A DNA stretch of 64,000 nt from Lactobacillus sp. UCMA15818 (GTDB lineage Bacteria > Bacillota > Bacilli > Lactobacillales > Lactobacillaceae): positions 310,001 through 374,000 of the forward strand of contig NZ_VJYB01000001.1 of assembly GCF_030400225.1 (NCBI RefSeq), read 5' to 3'. Below the pieces are notes generated by a model that was given only the letters and a program-made list of their open reading frames with translations, made no database searches and was not told where the DNA came from. The number at the start of each line of letters is the position of its first letter. Within the stretch, counting starts at the first letter, position 1. Of this stretch, positions 23,569-32,711 are shown one piece after another. A program made the position numbers and the translations under genes.

Positions 23569-24224
23569 TTTTTCGACTTCTTCTTATTAATATTAACAAT
23601 TTTAAATTCCCCATCATCGTAATCAACCTGACTGACACGGGCATTCTTCAACAGCAATAAAGGCACATCCCCACTCAAGTTCTCAATGAATAATGAAAGT
23701 ATCAGCGCATGAGCCACAATTAAGATATTTATCTCCTGTCCATCATATTGTTTACCAATAGTAGACAAGGTCCTTGTAATTCTTATACTTAACTGCTTAG
23801 CATCTTCAATTTGTGCACCTTCATCCATTTTTCCAAACAAGTTAATGGCTGCTGCAACTCGTTTTTTTGAAATAGCCGCACCAAAAATCTGACCAATTCC
23901 CAATTTTTGGATAGCATTTGGAATCATATGCCGATTCTTCATCTCTTCAAAATTCCCAAAACTGATCTCTCTTAACCCAGGTTCACTAATTATCTTTGGC
24001 ATTTTTCTTTGATTCTCACTCAAAATAATCCGCGCCGTTTCTTGTGTTCTTTTTAAATCACTGGTATAGACACTATAAAATTCGATATTTTGGAGCCGTA
24101 CTCCGAGTTTGCTCGCTCTTCTTATTCCTTTTTTTGTTAAAGGAGAATCTGTAATCCCTTGAAGGCGGTGATACCTATTCAACTGTGTCTGACCATGTCG
24201 AACTAAATAGAAATGTACTGTCAT
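23565..24224 (-). CDS. Histidine phosphatase family protein
   Basis: A phosphoglycerate-mutase-like phosphatase (219 aa). The catalytic motif LVRHGQT stands at the N-terminus, LREISFGNFE in the middle and the second His in IVAHALIL. ATG 24224 follows GGGGTGAAAGT. The middle is longer than in the small PhoE type. The substrate is unknown. Overlaps the downstream hydrolase by 4 bases. Confidence 0.88.
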   Translation of the reverse strand: MTVHFYLVRHGQTQLNRYHRLQGITDSPLTKKGIRRASKLGVRLQNIEFYSVYTSDLKRTQETARIILSENQRKMPKIISEPGLREISFGNFEEMKNRHMIPNAIQKLGIGQIFGAAISKKRVAAAINLFGKMDEGAQIEDAKQLSIRITRTLSTIGKQYDGQEINILIVAHALILSLFIENLSGDVPLLLLKNARVSQVDYDDGEFKIVNINKKKSKK

Positions 24225-24317
24225 ACTTTCACCCCATTCAAAGAATTTCTTTAGTTGGTTCAATTATACCAAAAATACTGCTACAATTGAGTTAAATAAC
24301 TGGAGGATTGATAAAAA

Positions 24318-24647
24318 ATGGCAAGTAATTCTGATTCAATCTTTAATCTTTTATCTTATCTAAAGCGACATAAATCTAATTACCAATTACTACAAAATCC
24401 ATATAATAATGTAATCAGACTAGCTATTTCAAACAAGACACCCATTTCTGATACCGATATTTATTTTCCCACTAACCAATTAATGGTCAATCGTTTGGCT
24501 GATGACTTTCTGGCACAACACGGGGAACTCCTGGACTATTACCTTGATTTTGAGCAAATAAATAACCCGCACTTTGTAGAAGTTTGGGTTACGACTGCTT
24601 ATATCAAAGACATCCAAAAATATTTTTTAGAATTGTCTTTTGAATAA
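24318..24647 (+). CDS. Hypothetical protein, 109 aa
   Basis: I do not recognise this protein. It is soluble and acidic towards the end, with no signal peptide or membrane segment. Features seen are SIFNLLSYLKRHKSNYQLL at the start and a C-terminal EVWVTTAYIKDIQKYF. The ribosome site GGAGG is good, so it is likely real. It converges with the MFS gene, the two stops being 6 bases apart. Confidence 0.65.
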   Translation: MASNSDSIFNLLSYLKRHKSNYQLLQNPYNNVIRLAISNKTPISDTDIYFPTNQLMVNRLADDFLAQHGELLDYYLDFEQINNPHFVEVWVTTAYIKDIQKYFLELSFE

Positions 24648-24653
24648 TTCTCT

Positions 24654-25868
24654 CTATCTGTGCATTCTCAATGGAATAAACCTTAGTATTACAAAAAAGT
24701 TTACTAATACTAGGGCAGCTGTGACTAAAAATACGCTTTGATAGTTGAAAACACTCGAAACTAACGATCCAATCAATGGTCCCACAACTCCACCAGTTGC
24801 TTGAAAAGATTGGTTGTAACTGAAAATTCTTCCAAATGCTTCACTAGGAACGTCGACAGTCAAGATAGTCTGAACTGCCGGTAACATTGCTGCACTAGAA
24901 AGCCCTAATATAAATCTTAGTATTCCTAATTGCAACGGGCTAGTTACAAAGAACATTGGTATGAAGACAACTGTTGTAATTAGTAACCCAAACAGTAAGA
25001 CCCTCTCAGGTTTCGTCTTATCCATCAAGCGCCCTATTCTTGAGGCCACTAATAATGTTCCAAATCCCGGCATTGCAGCTACAATGCCACTAACTAATGA
25101 AATATTCCCATACCCATGCATCAACTGGCGGACTAATAAGCTAATAATTGGTGAAATCGACATCAAAGATGATTGTACAAGTAATGTCGTTAAAAACATT
25201 GTAATAATCAAGCCCTTATTCTCTAATTCACCGAAGATTTTCTTAATAGATTTCATTTTCTTTGCAGGAATCGGAATAAAATGTTCTTTAACGTAAACAT
25301 TGGTCAATATGAAGACCAACCCCATTAGTATTCCCGTGATAAAAAAAGTGATGCGATACCCGAGACTGCCTGCAATCAGGCCACCAAATAGCGGTCCTAA
25401 TAATGTTCCAGTAACATTTGCAGTCATCAGATTACCCATTACCTGACCACTCCGTTCATGTGGTGTTTCTCCCGCCATCAGAGCAGTTGCATTGTTGATG
25501 TACCCTGAAAATGCTCCTTGCAAGAACCTTAACAGTATTACAATCCAAACGCTTTGCGCTGTCCCAACCAAAAATATCGTACATGCCATAACACCAGACG
25601 CGCGTAAACACATCAACTTACGCCCTTTTTGGTCTGCCAGACTTCCCCAGAAGGGTGAAACAATGGCTTGCGAGAAATATGTAATTGAAAAGGCTACTCC
25701 AGAATACAGATTCAACTGCCATGTTGAAAACTTACCAAGAGTATCTATATAAAGTGAAATAAACGGCATTGTCATTGAATAACCTAGCGCAGTTATGAAG
25801 CACCCCATCCACAGTGTCAGAAAACTTTTTTTCCAGACTCGACTGTCGTTTGTAGCGGCTTTTCCCAT
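24654..25868 (-). CDS. MFS transporter, drug:proton antiporter type
   Basis: A 404-aa membrane protein with about twelve hydrophobic segments. The major facilitator motif A lies between segments 2 and 3 (GSLADQKGRKLM), and motif C-like glycines lie in segment 5 (VTGTLLGPLFGG). It resembles the DHA1 multidrug efflux family such as PmrA or MdtG. The substrate cannot be named. The ATG follows AAGGGAGC at 12 bases, somewhat long. Confidence 0.88.
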   Translation of the reverse strand: MGKAATNDSRVWKKSFLTLWMGCFITALGYSMTMPFISLYIDTLGKFSTWQLNLYSGVAFSITYFSQAIVSPFWGSLADQKGRKLMCLRASGVMACTIFLVGTAQSVWIVILLRFLQGAFSGYINNATALMAGETPHERSGQVMGNLMTANVTGTLLGPLFGGLIAGSLGYRITFFITGILMGLVFILTNVYVKEHFIPIPAKKMKSIKKIFGELENKGLIITMFLTTLLVQSSLMSISPIISLLVRQLMHGYGNISLVSGIVAAMPGFGTLLVASRIGRLMDKTKPERVLLFGLLITTVVFIPMFFVTSPLQLGILRFILGLSSAAMLPAVQTILTVDVPSEAFGRIFSYNQSFQATGGVVGPLIGSLVSSVFNYQSVFLVTAALVLVNFFVILRFIPLRMHR

Positions 25869-26067
25869 CCAAATTTCAGCTCCCTTATAAATTAAACAAC
25901 TACCATGGTAACACTCCAGTCAGCTTTAGCATATAAATTTGTGATAAATACTATAAAAAACTAATTATCGAAAGCCATATAATTCTGCTTTTTTTCAACA
26001 ATACAATTATTTTGGCTATTCTTCAAAAATTAAAGAATCAACTTAAGGGCTTGACTAAACATAGGAA

Positions 26068-26104
26068 GGGACTGGGCCAAAAGTTAAATCTTGACCTAGT
26101 CCCC
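26068..26104. terminator. Terminator from the composite repeat family, short form
   Basis: Stem-loop GGGACTGGGCCAAAAG / CTTGACCTAGTCCCC in the 317-base spacer between the MFS gene and the 87-aa gene. It matches the family terminator core without the long hairpin module. It would end transcripts of the gene at 26186-26449. Confidence 0.65.
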
Positions 26105-26185
26105 GTCCCCACTAACCAATTTATTTTCTGATTGTCAATCATCGATTAAATCAGCAGCTTATAATCCTATACTCTAAAAATTTTG

Positions 26186-26449
26186 TTAATCATCCAAATC
26201 TCTTTCAATATCAAGACCATAAATGTCACTGACGGGTTCATTCTTATCAACTGGATGAACCACTAAAATCGTTGTCGCTCCTTTTTCACTTACATATCCA
26301 GCAAAACTTGCAACTTCTTCAACGCGATATGCTAGGCCATCCGAATTATAAATATACTGACCTGCAATTGGCATATTCTCAAAATACACCTTATTCATCC
26401 GATAATATTCATTTTCTCCATCATGCATTACTAGAACAACCTTAAACAT
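26186..26449 (-). CDS. Hypothetical protein, 87 aa
   Basis: Not recognised with confidence; the type (MFKVVLVMHDGENEYYRMNK...) looks like a small conserved lactobacillar family. Predicted mostly beta, acidic C-terminus (DIERDLDD). ATG follows GAGAGGTGAAATGA. No partner gene nearby suggests a role. Confidence 0.65.
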   Translation of the reverse strand: MFKVVLVMHDGENEYYRMNKVYFENMPIAGQYIYNSDGLAYRVEEVASFAGYVSEKGATTILVVHPVDKNEPVSDIYGLDIERDLDD

Positions 26450-26602
26450 TCATTTCACCTCTCAAAGTCTACAGATATAAAACAACCACTTTAAATTAAC
26501 ATAATTCAATAACTTAATTATATCATTTTTGTATTCAGATAAACGTTACAAATCATTTAATTAAACTTCTAAATTTTCACAGCAAATACTTAGCTATTTA
26601 TA

Positions 26603-27304
26603 TTAATTAATAAGTAAATTGTTAATTTCTGAAAGACTGTGAACTATATAGTCGGCTGAATAATTTGTCAAATTTTTTTTGCGTTCTGGATTGAACCACA
26701 TTGTGTCAATTCCTGCATTAATGCCCCCAGCAATATCAGAAGTCAACGAGTCTCCAATAATCAATGAACTATCAGCATCGAAGTTTCTAACGTTATCAAA
26801 AACGTAATTAAAAAATTTTTTATTTGGCTTTTGATATCCTGTCTGTTCTGATATAAATATATCTGTAAAATAGGTATCGAAATGTGAATCAACTAATCTT
26901 TTAGTTTGTACACTTTTCACTCCATTTGTTACTACAAATAATTTAAAAGACTTTCTATGCAACGCATTCAATAATTGCCGAGCTCCAGTAACTTCTTGGT
27001 GCCCTTGTGCCAAATATATTAAATATTGTTCACTCATTTGATTATTATCCACATTCATTCCAAATTCTTGATTAAAAAAGTCTGCAAATCTAGTAGATAG
27101 TAACTTTTCACGTGATATTTTACCTTGCTCCATCCTCTTCCAAAGGGATTGATTGAACATCTTATAATTTTTCCTAACAACAGCAGTTAGTTCGACCTCA
27201 GCTACTGTACTAAATAGTTTTTCTAATGCTTGATTTTCCGCTGCTCCAAAATCCAATAAAGTATCGTCAATATCGAAAAACAAGGTTTGATATTTTTTCT
27301 TCAA
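26603..27304 (-). CDS. HAD-superfamily phosphatase, YjjG/YfnB type
   Basis: A 233-aa HAD hydrolase. The nucleophile motif FFDIDDTLLDF is at the N-terminus, VVTNGVKSVQTKRL is motif II, and KPNKKFF with IGDSLTSDIAGG supplies the Lys and acidic residues of motifs III-IV. This fits the YjjG-like nucleotidase group. I chose TTG 27304, 8 bases after GGAGG; an ATG at 27319 overlaps that site. Divergent from the MetF-like gene. Confidence 0.85.
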   Translation of the reverse strand: MKKKYQTLFFDIDDTLLDFGAAENQALEKLFSTVAEVELTAVVRKNYKMFNQSLWKRMEQGKISREKLLSTRFADFFNQEFGMNVDNNQMSEQYLIYLAQGHQEVTGARQLLNALHRKSFKLFVVTNGVKSVQTKRLVDSHFDTYFTDIFISEQTGYQKPNKKFFNYVFDNVRNFDADSSLIIGDSLTSDIAGGINAGIDTMWFNPERKKNLTNYSADYIVHSLSEINNLLIN

Positions 27305-27403
27305 ATTATTTTCCTCCATAATTAGCTATTATCGTAAAAATATATTTATGTATTCTGCGAAAAGATCTACAATTAGTAAAAACACAAAACAAAGGATTAA
27401 AAT

Positions 27404-28186
27404 ATGGCAACTTTTAATTATTCACTTGAACTGCTCCAAAGTATTCCAGATTCAAAAATCATGGCTCTCAAAAAACTAACACCTGAATTCATAAGTATTG
27501 CATATACCAATCATACTCGTTCTTTTTTTGAAACAACCTTTTCAACTGCTGCATCATTCAAAAAAATGACTAATATCAAAACAGTCATTCATCTACCAGC
27601 ATCTTCATTTACACAAAAAGAGCTGTACAAATTATTAACAGAATTAAAGAAAGATGTTATTGATTCAGCATTGGTCTTATCTGGTGATCAGAAAATAGCC
27701 AAAAATGCTGTCCTCCCGTCAGCACTTGGGTTAGCTCAATTTTTACATAATGAGCTCCCGCATTTTAAAATTTTGTGTAGTTGTCATCCAGAAACTGCCG
27801 CTTCAAATGTTACTCTGGAAAGAGAAATATCTCTAATGAAAGCCAAAGAAGCTGCTGGATGTAAAATATTTATTTCACAAATTTTCTTCGACACTCAGCT
27901 GTTCATACAGTTCGTTCACCATTGTCGCAATGCCGGAATTAAAGCCCAAATCAGAGCCGGTATTATGGTAATAACTAATAAAACCCAACTAGCTTTTGTA
28001 AAGAAAATATTACAATTACCTAGTTCATTTAAACAAATTTCAAACAACACTGAACTTAAAAAAATTGGTATTCAATTTGCAGTAAATCAAGTCAATCAGC
28101 TCAAAAATGAAGGACTAATCGATTTTCACTTTTTTACAATTAATGATTTAGAAACTGTTCAAATATTGATTGACGGAGTATTATGA
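27404..28186 (+). CDS. Short methylenetetrahydrofolate reductase-like protein
   Basis: A 260-aa protein with the MetF TIM-barrel pattern but clearly diverged and about 30 aa shorter than usual. Seen: YSLELLQ (place of the catalytic Glu in FEFFPP), VLSGDQ (place of the LRGD motif with Asp), CSCHPE, ISQIFFDTQLFIQFV (the Q.FFD motif) and RAGIMVITN (place of PGIMPI). Key residues are kept, so it may reduce methylene-THF to methyl-THF for methionine synthesis. A role in another folate or flavin reaction is possible. Confidence 0.75.
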   Translation: MATFNYSLELLQSIPDSKIMALKKLTPEFISIAYTNHTRSFFETTFSTAASFKKMTNIKTVIHLPASSFTQKELYKLLTELKKDVIDSALVLSGDQKIAKNAVLPSALGLAQFLHNELPHFKILCSCHPETAASNVTLEREISLMKAKEAAGCKIFISQIFFDTQLFIQFVHHCRNAGIKAQIRAGIMVITNKTQLAFVKKILQLPSSFKQISNNTELKKIGIQFAVNQVNQLKNEGLIDFHFFTINDLETVQILIDGVL

Positions 28187-28225
28187 TAATGGCTATTAAT
28201 TATAATATGTTTTGGAGGATGAAAA

Positions 28226-28921
28226 ATGAACGATTCAATCGAAAATATCCCAAATCTTTCTTCTAAGCTAAGAGCTGACATTGTTGAAACACCGGCAATT
28301 ATCCGCCATGCATCAGGAATCAAATTATTTGGCAAAAAAATTAAAAGTATTATTTATACAACTGATGTTGCCGTGATTGCAAACTGTAATGCAGATGCTG
28401 TTCTTGTCGTTTATCCATGGACTCCCAATACTCGCATTCTAGAAGCTGTTTCAACAGTTTCAAATATTCCTATTCTTGCAGGGATAGGCGGCGGTCTAAC
28501 TAATGGTATCAGATCAACTGTCGTTGGGCTTTTTGCCGAAGAAAACGGTGCTCAGGCTGTTGTCCTGAATGCACCAACACCCATTGAGACAATTAAAAAT
28601 GTCACAAAGGCTGTTGATGTACCTGTTATTTACACTGTTGTAAGCTCAAACCTAAACTTAAAAGAAAGAATAGACGCTGGGGTAAAGGCTTTTAATGTAG
28701 CTGGCGGAAAAGACACTCCAGAATTAGTTGCTTGGGTAAGAAATGAATTAAAACGACTTGGTCTAGATGAAAACTTTCCCATTATTGCATCAGGCGGTAA
28801 AACAGATGAACAAATTCTTGAGACAATTCATGCGGGTGCTAATGCTGTTTCTTTCACTGCCTATGGTATTACAGAAACAACCTTCCAGAAAAAAATGGAA
28901 CAATATCGACGTGAGAATTAA
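28226..28921 (+). CDS. TIM-barrel phosphate-binding protein, function unknown
   Basis: A 231-aa protein with a beta/alpha-barrel look. Strands end in Gly-rich loops (LAGIGGGLTNGIRS, NVAGGKDTPELV) and a standard C-terminal phosphate-binding motif IIASGGKTDEQILETI. I think it belongs to a family often labelled only 'hydrolase' in lactobacilli. Good ribosome site GGAGG. It follows the MetF-like gene by 39 bases on the same strand, so they are probably co-transcribed. Confidence 0.7.
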   Translation: MNDSIENIPNLSSKLRADIVETPAIIRHASGIKLFGKKIKSIIYTTDVAVIANCNADAVLVVYPWTPNTRILEAVSTVSNIPILAGIGGGLTNGIRSTVVGLFAEENGAQAVVLNAPTPIETIKNVTKAVDVPVIYTVVSSNLNLKERIDAGVKAFNVAGGKDTPELVAWVRNELKRLGLDENFPIIASGGKTDEQILETIHAGANAVSFTAYGITETTFQKKMEQYRREN

Positions 28922-29052
28922 AAATTTTAGAAACAAAAGCTACCTTTGTATTCTCTTATCATCTATAATAAAGGTATGTTAGTTCTAAAAAATGGCAGGA
29001 AGTTTTTTTAAGCATTCATTTGTCTCTGTCAAGAAATATTTACTTGTAATGA

Positions 29053-29224
29053 ATAGAGGAACTGGGTCAAAAGTTAAATTTTGATCTAGTTCCTCTATAT
29101 TATTACAAATAAACGTGTTTCATAAATCAAAATTCTCAGTCTAACTTTGAATTACTCATAGCAAAGTGCTCACAATGTTCGTAACTTCTAGTTAATACTC
29201 AAATTTTCTGACTTATGGTACACC
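29053..29224 (-). repeat. Composite repeat, full-length copy in reverse orientation
   Basis: The terminator part (29053-29098: atagaggaactgggtcaaaa / ttttgatctagttcctctat) lies nearest the stop of the TIM-barrel gene. The linker and the long imperfect hairpin follow, ending with gacttatggtacacc. It is the reverse complement of the copy at 35813-35983. The remaining spacer (28922-29313) shows no gene. Confidence 0.85.
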
Positions 29225-29313
29225 CAACTTATTTTTATATTCTGAAACTCTAATTAATATGAGCTTCCTATGAAGTGAATTCAGTCACCATCACCTATTA
29301 ATTAAAAAGTATG

Positions 29314-29610
29314 CTAACTTTCCTGTTCAATGATATCTTCATTAATATCGTCAAACATTATATTATCAATTCGGTAAGAATTTCTAACATCTATCTTCGA
29401 AACTTTCATATCGGATCTCAACAAGAAGCTCTTTCCATTTGAATGCTTGATTGAACTGTTTTGGGGATTGTAAATTGTGACTACAACAATATGACCTTTT
29501 CCCTTTGCACCTTCACCTTCGGAACCTTCCTCATTCGTTGTACCAACATAGACACATGGATTTGTTTCATTTCCTACCATTAGTCCTAAATCCTTCAATA
29601 CTCTCTCCAT
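29314..29610 (-). CDS. Hypothetical protein, 98 aa
   Basis: Not recognised. A Gly/Glu-rich segment (EEGSEGEGAKGKGH) near residue 30 divides a short N-terminal helix from a beta-rich part and an acidic tail. A single Cys is in NPCVYVG. Two ATGs in a row follow GAAGGATT; I chose the second. It is preceded by a long leader with a strong hairpin. Confidence 0.55.
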   Translation of the reverse strand: MERVLKDLGLMVGNETNPCVYVGTTNEEGSEGEGAKGKGHIVVVTIYNPQNSSIKHSNGKSFLLRSDMKVSKIDVRNSYRIDNIMFDDINEDIIEQES

Positions 29611-29637
29611 CATAATCCTTCTTCCTGCTTAAATTGA

Positions 29638-29887
29638 CGAAGGCGTCATACCACTGTACGACGCCTTCTAACTAAGCTAATTATATTAAATTGTTCCGAA
29701 AATTTTATTACACGAACTAAAATTAAATTCTAACTTTCAAAGTGCTATCCCAACCTCTATAACACATTTACAACTCTATAGTTGCGCCATTAACATGAAA
29801 GATCATCAAACCTAAAACCAATCTATAAATTAAATAACGCTTAATGTAATTACATTGTACCATATATTATCAAATATTAATAGTCAA
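29638..29887 (-). promoter_or_regulatory. Long leader with palindromic operator-like site and hairpin
   Basis: On the minus strand a possible promoter TTGACT (29882-29887), 17 bases, TATGGT (29859-29864) is followed at once by the perfect 14-base palindrome aatgtaattacatt (29843-29856). About 175 bases further is a 9-bp hairpin GAAGGCGTC / GACGCCTTC (29638-29669) just before the 98-aa gene. No T-run follows it. No known riboswitch was recognised. Confidence 0.4.
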
Positions 29888-29953
29888 CCAGTTGCAGCAT
29901 TCCTCTAAATCAGAGAGTCCTCCGCAGAGAACTTTCCGATAACGTAATCGTAA

Positions 29954-31612
29954 TCAATACAACCCTGAAATCTGACCTTCATCACTTAACTCCATCGCAT
30001 TTGCTGCCGGAGTTTTTGGTAAGCCTGGCATGGTCAAAACATTACCAGTCAGCGCAACAACAAATTGTGCTCCTAATTTTGGAACAAATTCACGAACATG
30101 AATTGTAAAGTCAGTCGGTGCCCCTAGTTTCTTTGCATCGTCAGATAATGAATACTGTGTTTTCGCCATACATACTGGAAGGTGGTCCCATCCCAATTCG
30201 GCAAATTGCTTAAGCTGACGTCTAGCTTTGGGACCATACTCCACTTTTGTTCCACCATAAATATTGGTAACAATTTTCTCAACCTTTGCCCGAATATCAT
30301 CTGCTTCTGAATAAAGCGGTGTGAATTCATTAACTTCCTCACAAGAAGAAACTACCGCCTTCGCTAATCCCAATGCACCAGTTCCTCCTTTTGCCCAAAC
30401 GTTAGCAACCACTGCTTTTGTTCCTTCATTAGCACACAGTTTTTGCAGACACTCTAACTCAGCTTCAGTATCAGAAGTAAATTGATTAATTGCAACTATG
30501 ACTGGTACATTATACTGCTTCATATTATTAATATGCTTTCTTAAATTGACATAACCCCCTGTCAATGCTTTGATATTCTCTTGTTCCAAGTCATCCTTCT
30601 TAACTCCACCATGCATCTTTAAAGCCCGTACTGTTGCAACAATTACAATTGTATCTGGGGTCTTCTCAAGTACTGGTACCTTGATATCCAAAAATTTTTC
30701 GGCACCCAAATCTGCACCAAAACCAGCCTCCGTAATTGTATAGTCAGCTAACTTCAACGCAGTCTGAGTTGCCAGAACACTGTTACAGCCATGGGCAATA
30801 TTAGCAAATGGTCCACCATGAATAATTGCGGGCGTATGTGCCAAAGTTTGAACTAAGTTTGGTTTAATTGCATCTTTTAACAATAATGCGATTGCACCTG
30901 TCACTCCTAACTGAGCGACAGTCACCGGGTTTCTCTTTGTTGTATACCCGATTACTATATTCCCAATTCTCCGTTTCAAATCAGCGACATTCTTTGCAAG
31001 ACACAAGACAGCCATTAACTCGCTAGCAACCGTGATATCAAAACCATCTTCGCGTGGAATACCTTGGGAAATTCCACCTAGCCCAATCACAACATGTCTC
31101 AACGCCCGATCGTTAATATCTAATACTCTTTTCCAAATAATTCGGCGTTGATCAATATCTAATGAATTACCCTGATATATATGATTATCTATCAGAGCAG
31201 CCAAAGTATTATTGGCAGTTGTCAAGGCATGCATGTCACCAGTAAAATGCAGATTTATGTCTTCCATTGGAATAACCTGTGAATATCCACCACCTGTAGC
31301 TCCACCCTTCATTCCCATAACCGGTCCCAATGAAGGTTCACGCAGTGCAATCATTACTTTTTTATCTAGTAGACTAAGTCCATCCCCTAGTCCAACAGTT
31401 ACAGTCGATTTTCCTTCTCCTGCTGGTGTTGGATTTATTGCGGTCACCAAAATTAACTTTTCTTTAGTTTTATTATTTTTATTAACAGGTAATTTAATCT
31501 TTGCTTTAAAATCCCCATACTGCTCAATATCTGATGGCTTCAAGCCAACCTTTGCAGCAATCTCATTAATATTCACCATTTTAGCTTGCTGTGCAATTTC
31601 AATATCTTTCAA
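29954..31612 (-). CDS. fhs: Formate-tetrahydrofolate ligase
   Basis: Makes 10-formyl-THF from formate, ATP and THF for purine synthesis and initiator tRNA formylation. The 552-aa enzyme has the P-loop [10 protein letters not shown] near 52-61, [13 protein letters not shown], and the usual C-terminal region [11 protein letters not shown] 31612 lies 9 bases after AGGAGG and gives [19 protein letters not shown]. The upstream in-frame ATGs touch or precede that ribosome site. Single-gene unit. Confidence 0.95.
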   Translation of the reverse strand: MKDIEIAQQAKMVNINEIAAKVGLKPSDIEQYGDFKAKIKLPVNKNNKTKEKLILVTAINPTPAGEGKSTVTVGLGDGLSLLDKKVMIALREPSLGPVMGMKGGATGGGYSQVIPMEDINLHFTGDMHALTTANNTLAALIDNHIYQGNSLDIDQRRIIWKRVLDINDRALRHVVIGLGGISQGIPREDGFDITVASELMAVLCLAKNVADLKRRIGNIVIGYTTKRNPVTVAQLGVTGAIALLLKDAIKPNLVQTLAHTPAIIHGGPFANIAHGCNSVLATQTALKLADYTITEAGFGADLGAEKFLDIKVPVLEKTPDTIVIVATVRALKMHGGVKKDDLEQENIKALTGGYVNLRKHINNMKQYNVPVIVAINQFTSDTEAELECLQKLCANEGTKAVVANVWAKGGTGALGLAKAVVSSCEEVNEFTPLYSEADDIRAKVEKIVTNIYGGTKVEYGPKARRQLKQFAELGWDHLPVCMAKTQYSLSDDAKKLGAPTDFTIHVREFVPKLGAQFVVALTGNVLTMPGLPKTPAANAMELSDEGQISGLY

Positions 31613-31741
31613 CGAGAACATCCTCCTAACAAATATAACTGAATTATAATTCATTGTTCGTTAAATGTCATTATATTATTTGTATATGTGGTAAAATAAA
31701 ACATTATACTATACTTATCAATGCTAATTGCGAACTTTCTA

Positions 31742-32116
31742 CTATGAATCTATTAAATTGTATAGAATTTCGCAACTGCTTTTCCTCATAATAAAATAGT
31801 ATTTTTGGGTTTTTACAGTAATATTAATTCCATACCTTGCCATTCTAACATTCTCAATGCTCGCCAGCTCGAATTTTTTTGTATTTTGTGGAATTATTGT
31901 ATGAACTATCAGCTTTTCATCACTTATTTCAATCCACCTGAAAAAAATTTGAATGAGTACAACTACACAAAAAATTATAAAAACAACAGCTGTCCATATT
32001 TGAAAAACGGTTATCTCAAGCCACAATAGGATACTTAAAAGTAGTATCATGAATGTGAATGACCAACAAATGACGCTGGTCGCAATATCTGGCTGATACC
32101 AGAACTTTTTGTTCAT
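31742..32116 (-). CDS. ebsA: EbsA family membrane protein
   Basis: A 124-aa protein with two hydrophobic segments (about 11-31 and 36-56) followed by a soluble PH-like part (EISDEKLIVHTIIP ... RMARYGINITVK). It resembles the EbsA family (pore-forming or unknown role) of enterococci and lactobacilli. ATG 32116 follows GGAAGGTG. The RNase HI-like gene starts only 28 bases away on the other strand. Confidence 0.75.
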   Translation of the reverse strand: MNKKFWYQPDIATSVICWSFTFMILLLSILLWLEITVFQIWTAVVFIIFCVVVLIQIFFRWIEISDEKLIVHTIIPQNTKKFELASIENVRMARYGINITVKTQKYYFIMRKSSCEILYNLIDS

Positions 32117-32144
32117 AAAAAACACCTTCCTAGGAGTGATTAAT

Positions 32145-32540
32145 CTGATTAAACTTTTTACTGATGCAGCTACAAAGGGAAATCCCGGAACTAGCACTGC
32201 TGGTATCCTCATCATCAAGAATGGTAAGCAATTCCAATATGCCATTTCACTACCAGATTCGTCCAATCATACCGCTGAATTTCTAGCAGCACTAACTGGC
32301 TTTCAATATGTAGAAAAATTATTTGGAAATACTGAAACCTTGATGTTTTTTAGTGATAGTCGCATTGTAATCGAGAGTATTGATAAAAACTATTCGAAAA
32401 ATTATAATAATCTCCTTGTACAACTAACTGCATTCCAAGCAAAATTTCCATTAGTTATTAGCCAATGGATTCCTGAAAAAGAAAATCATGGAGCACATAC
32501 GTTAGCAGTACAAAAGCTGTACAGCATTTTAAAAAAATAA
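32145..32540 (+). CDS. RNase HI family protein, probable CTG start
   Basis: A 131-aa RNase HI-like protein. Acidic residues D7 (LFTDAATKGNPG), E45 (HTAEFLAAL) and D71 (FFSDSRIVIES) match the active site. The final Asp of the usual ADxLA motif is His118 here (GAHTLAV). The best start is CTG 32145, 8 bases after AGGAG, giving (M)IKLFTDAATKG as in relatives. An ATG at 32109 would extend into the ebsA start with no homology. Confidence 0.75.
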   Translation: MIKLFTDAATKGNPGTSTAGILIIKNGKQFQYAISLPDSSNHTAEFLAALTGFQYVEKLFGNTETLMFFSDSRIVIESIDKNYSKNYNNLLVQLTAFQAKFPLVISQWIPEKENHGAHTLAVQKLYSILKK

Positions 32541-32650
32541 TTCTGTCTTAATTATACTAGACATCTCGGTAAATAACGAAATTATCGTTTAATTAAACTT
32601 TTTCTAAAGAATATCCAGCACTCTGATCAATTTAACATTTACTCAATCTA

Positions 32651-32687
32651 AAAAAATAGTGTGCCACAAACTCAGCACACCATTTTT
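32651..32687. terminator. Bidirectional terminator between rnh-like gene and rlmL
   Basis: Stem GTGTGC / GCACAC extended by flanking A and T runs on both sides, between two convergent genes. It should serve both strands. Confidence 0.8.
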
Positions 32688-32711
32688 ACTGCATACGTAT
32701 AAAAAGCCGTA

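Noticed and set aside
29843-29856. The palindrome aatgtaattacatt as a Fur, PerR or CopY site
   Set aside because: The spacing and core differ from the consensus of each of these regulators; it is reported only as an unnamed palindrome.
31742-32266. A 174-aa version of the EbsA-like protein
   Set aside because: The first 50 codons overlap the RNase HI-like gene on the other strand and have no homology; ATG 32116 is well placed.
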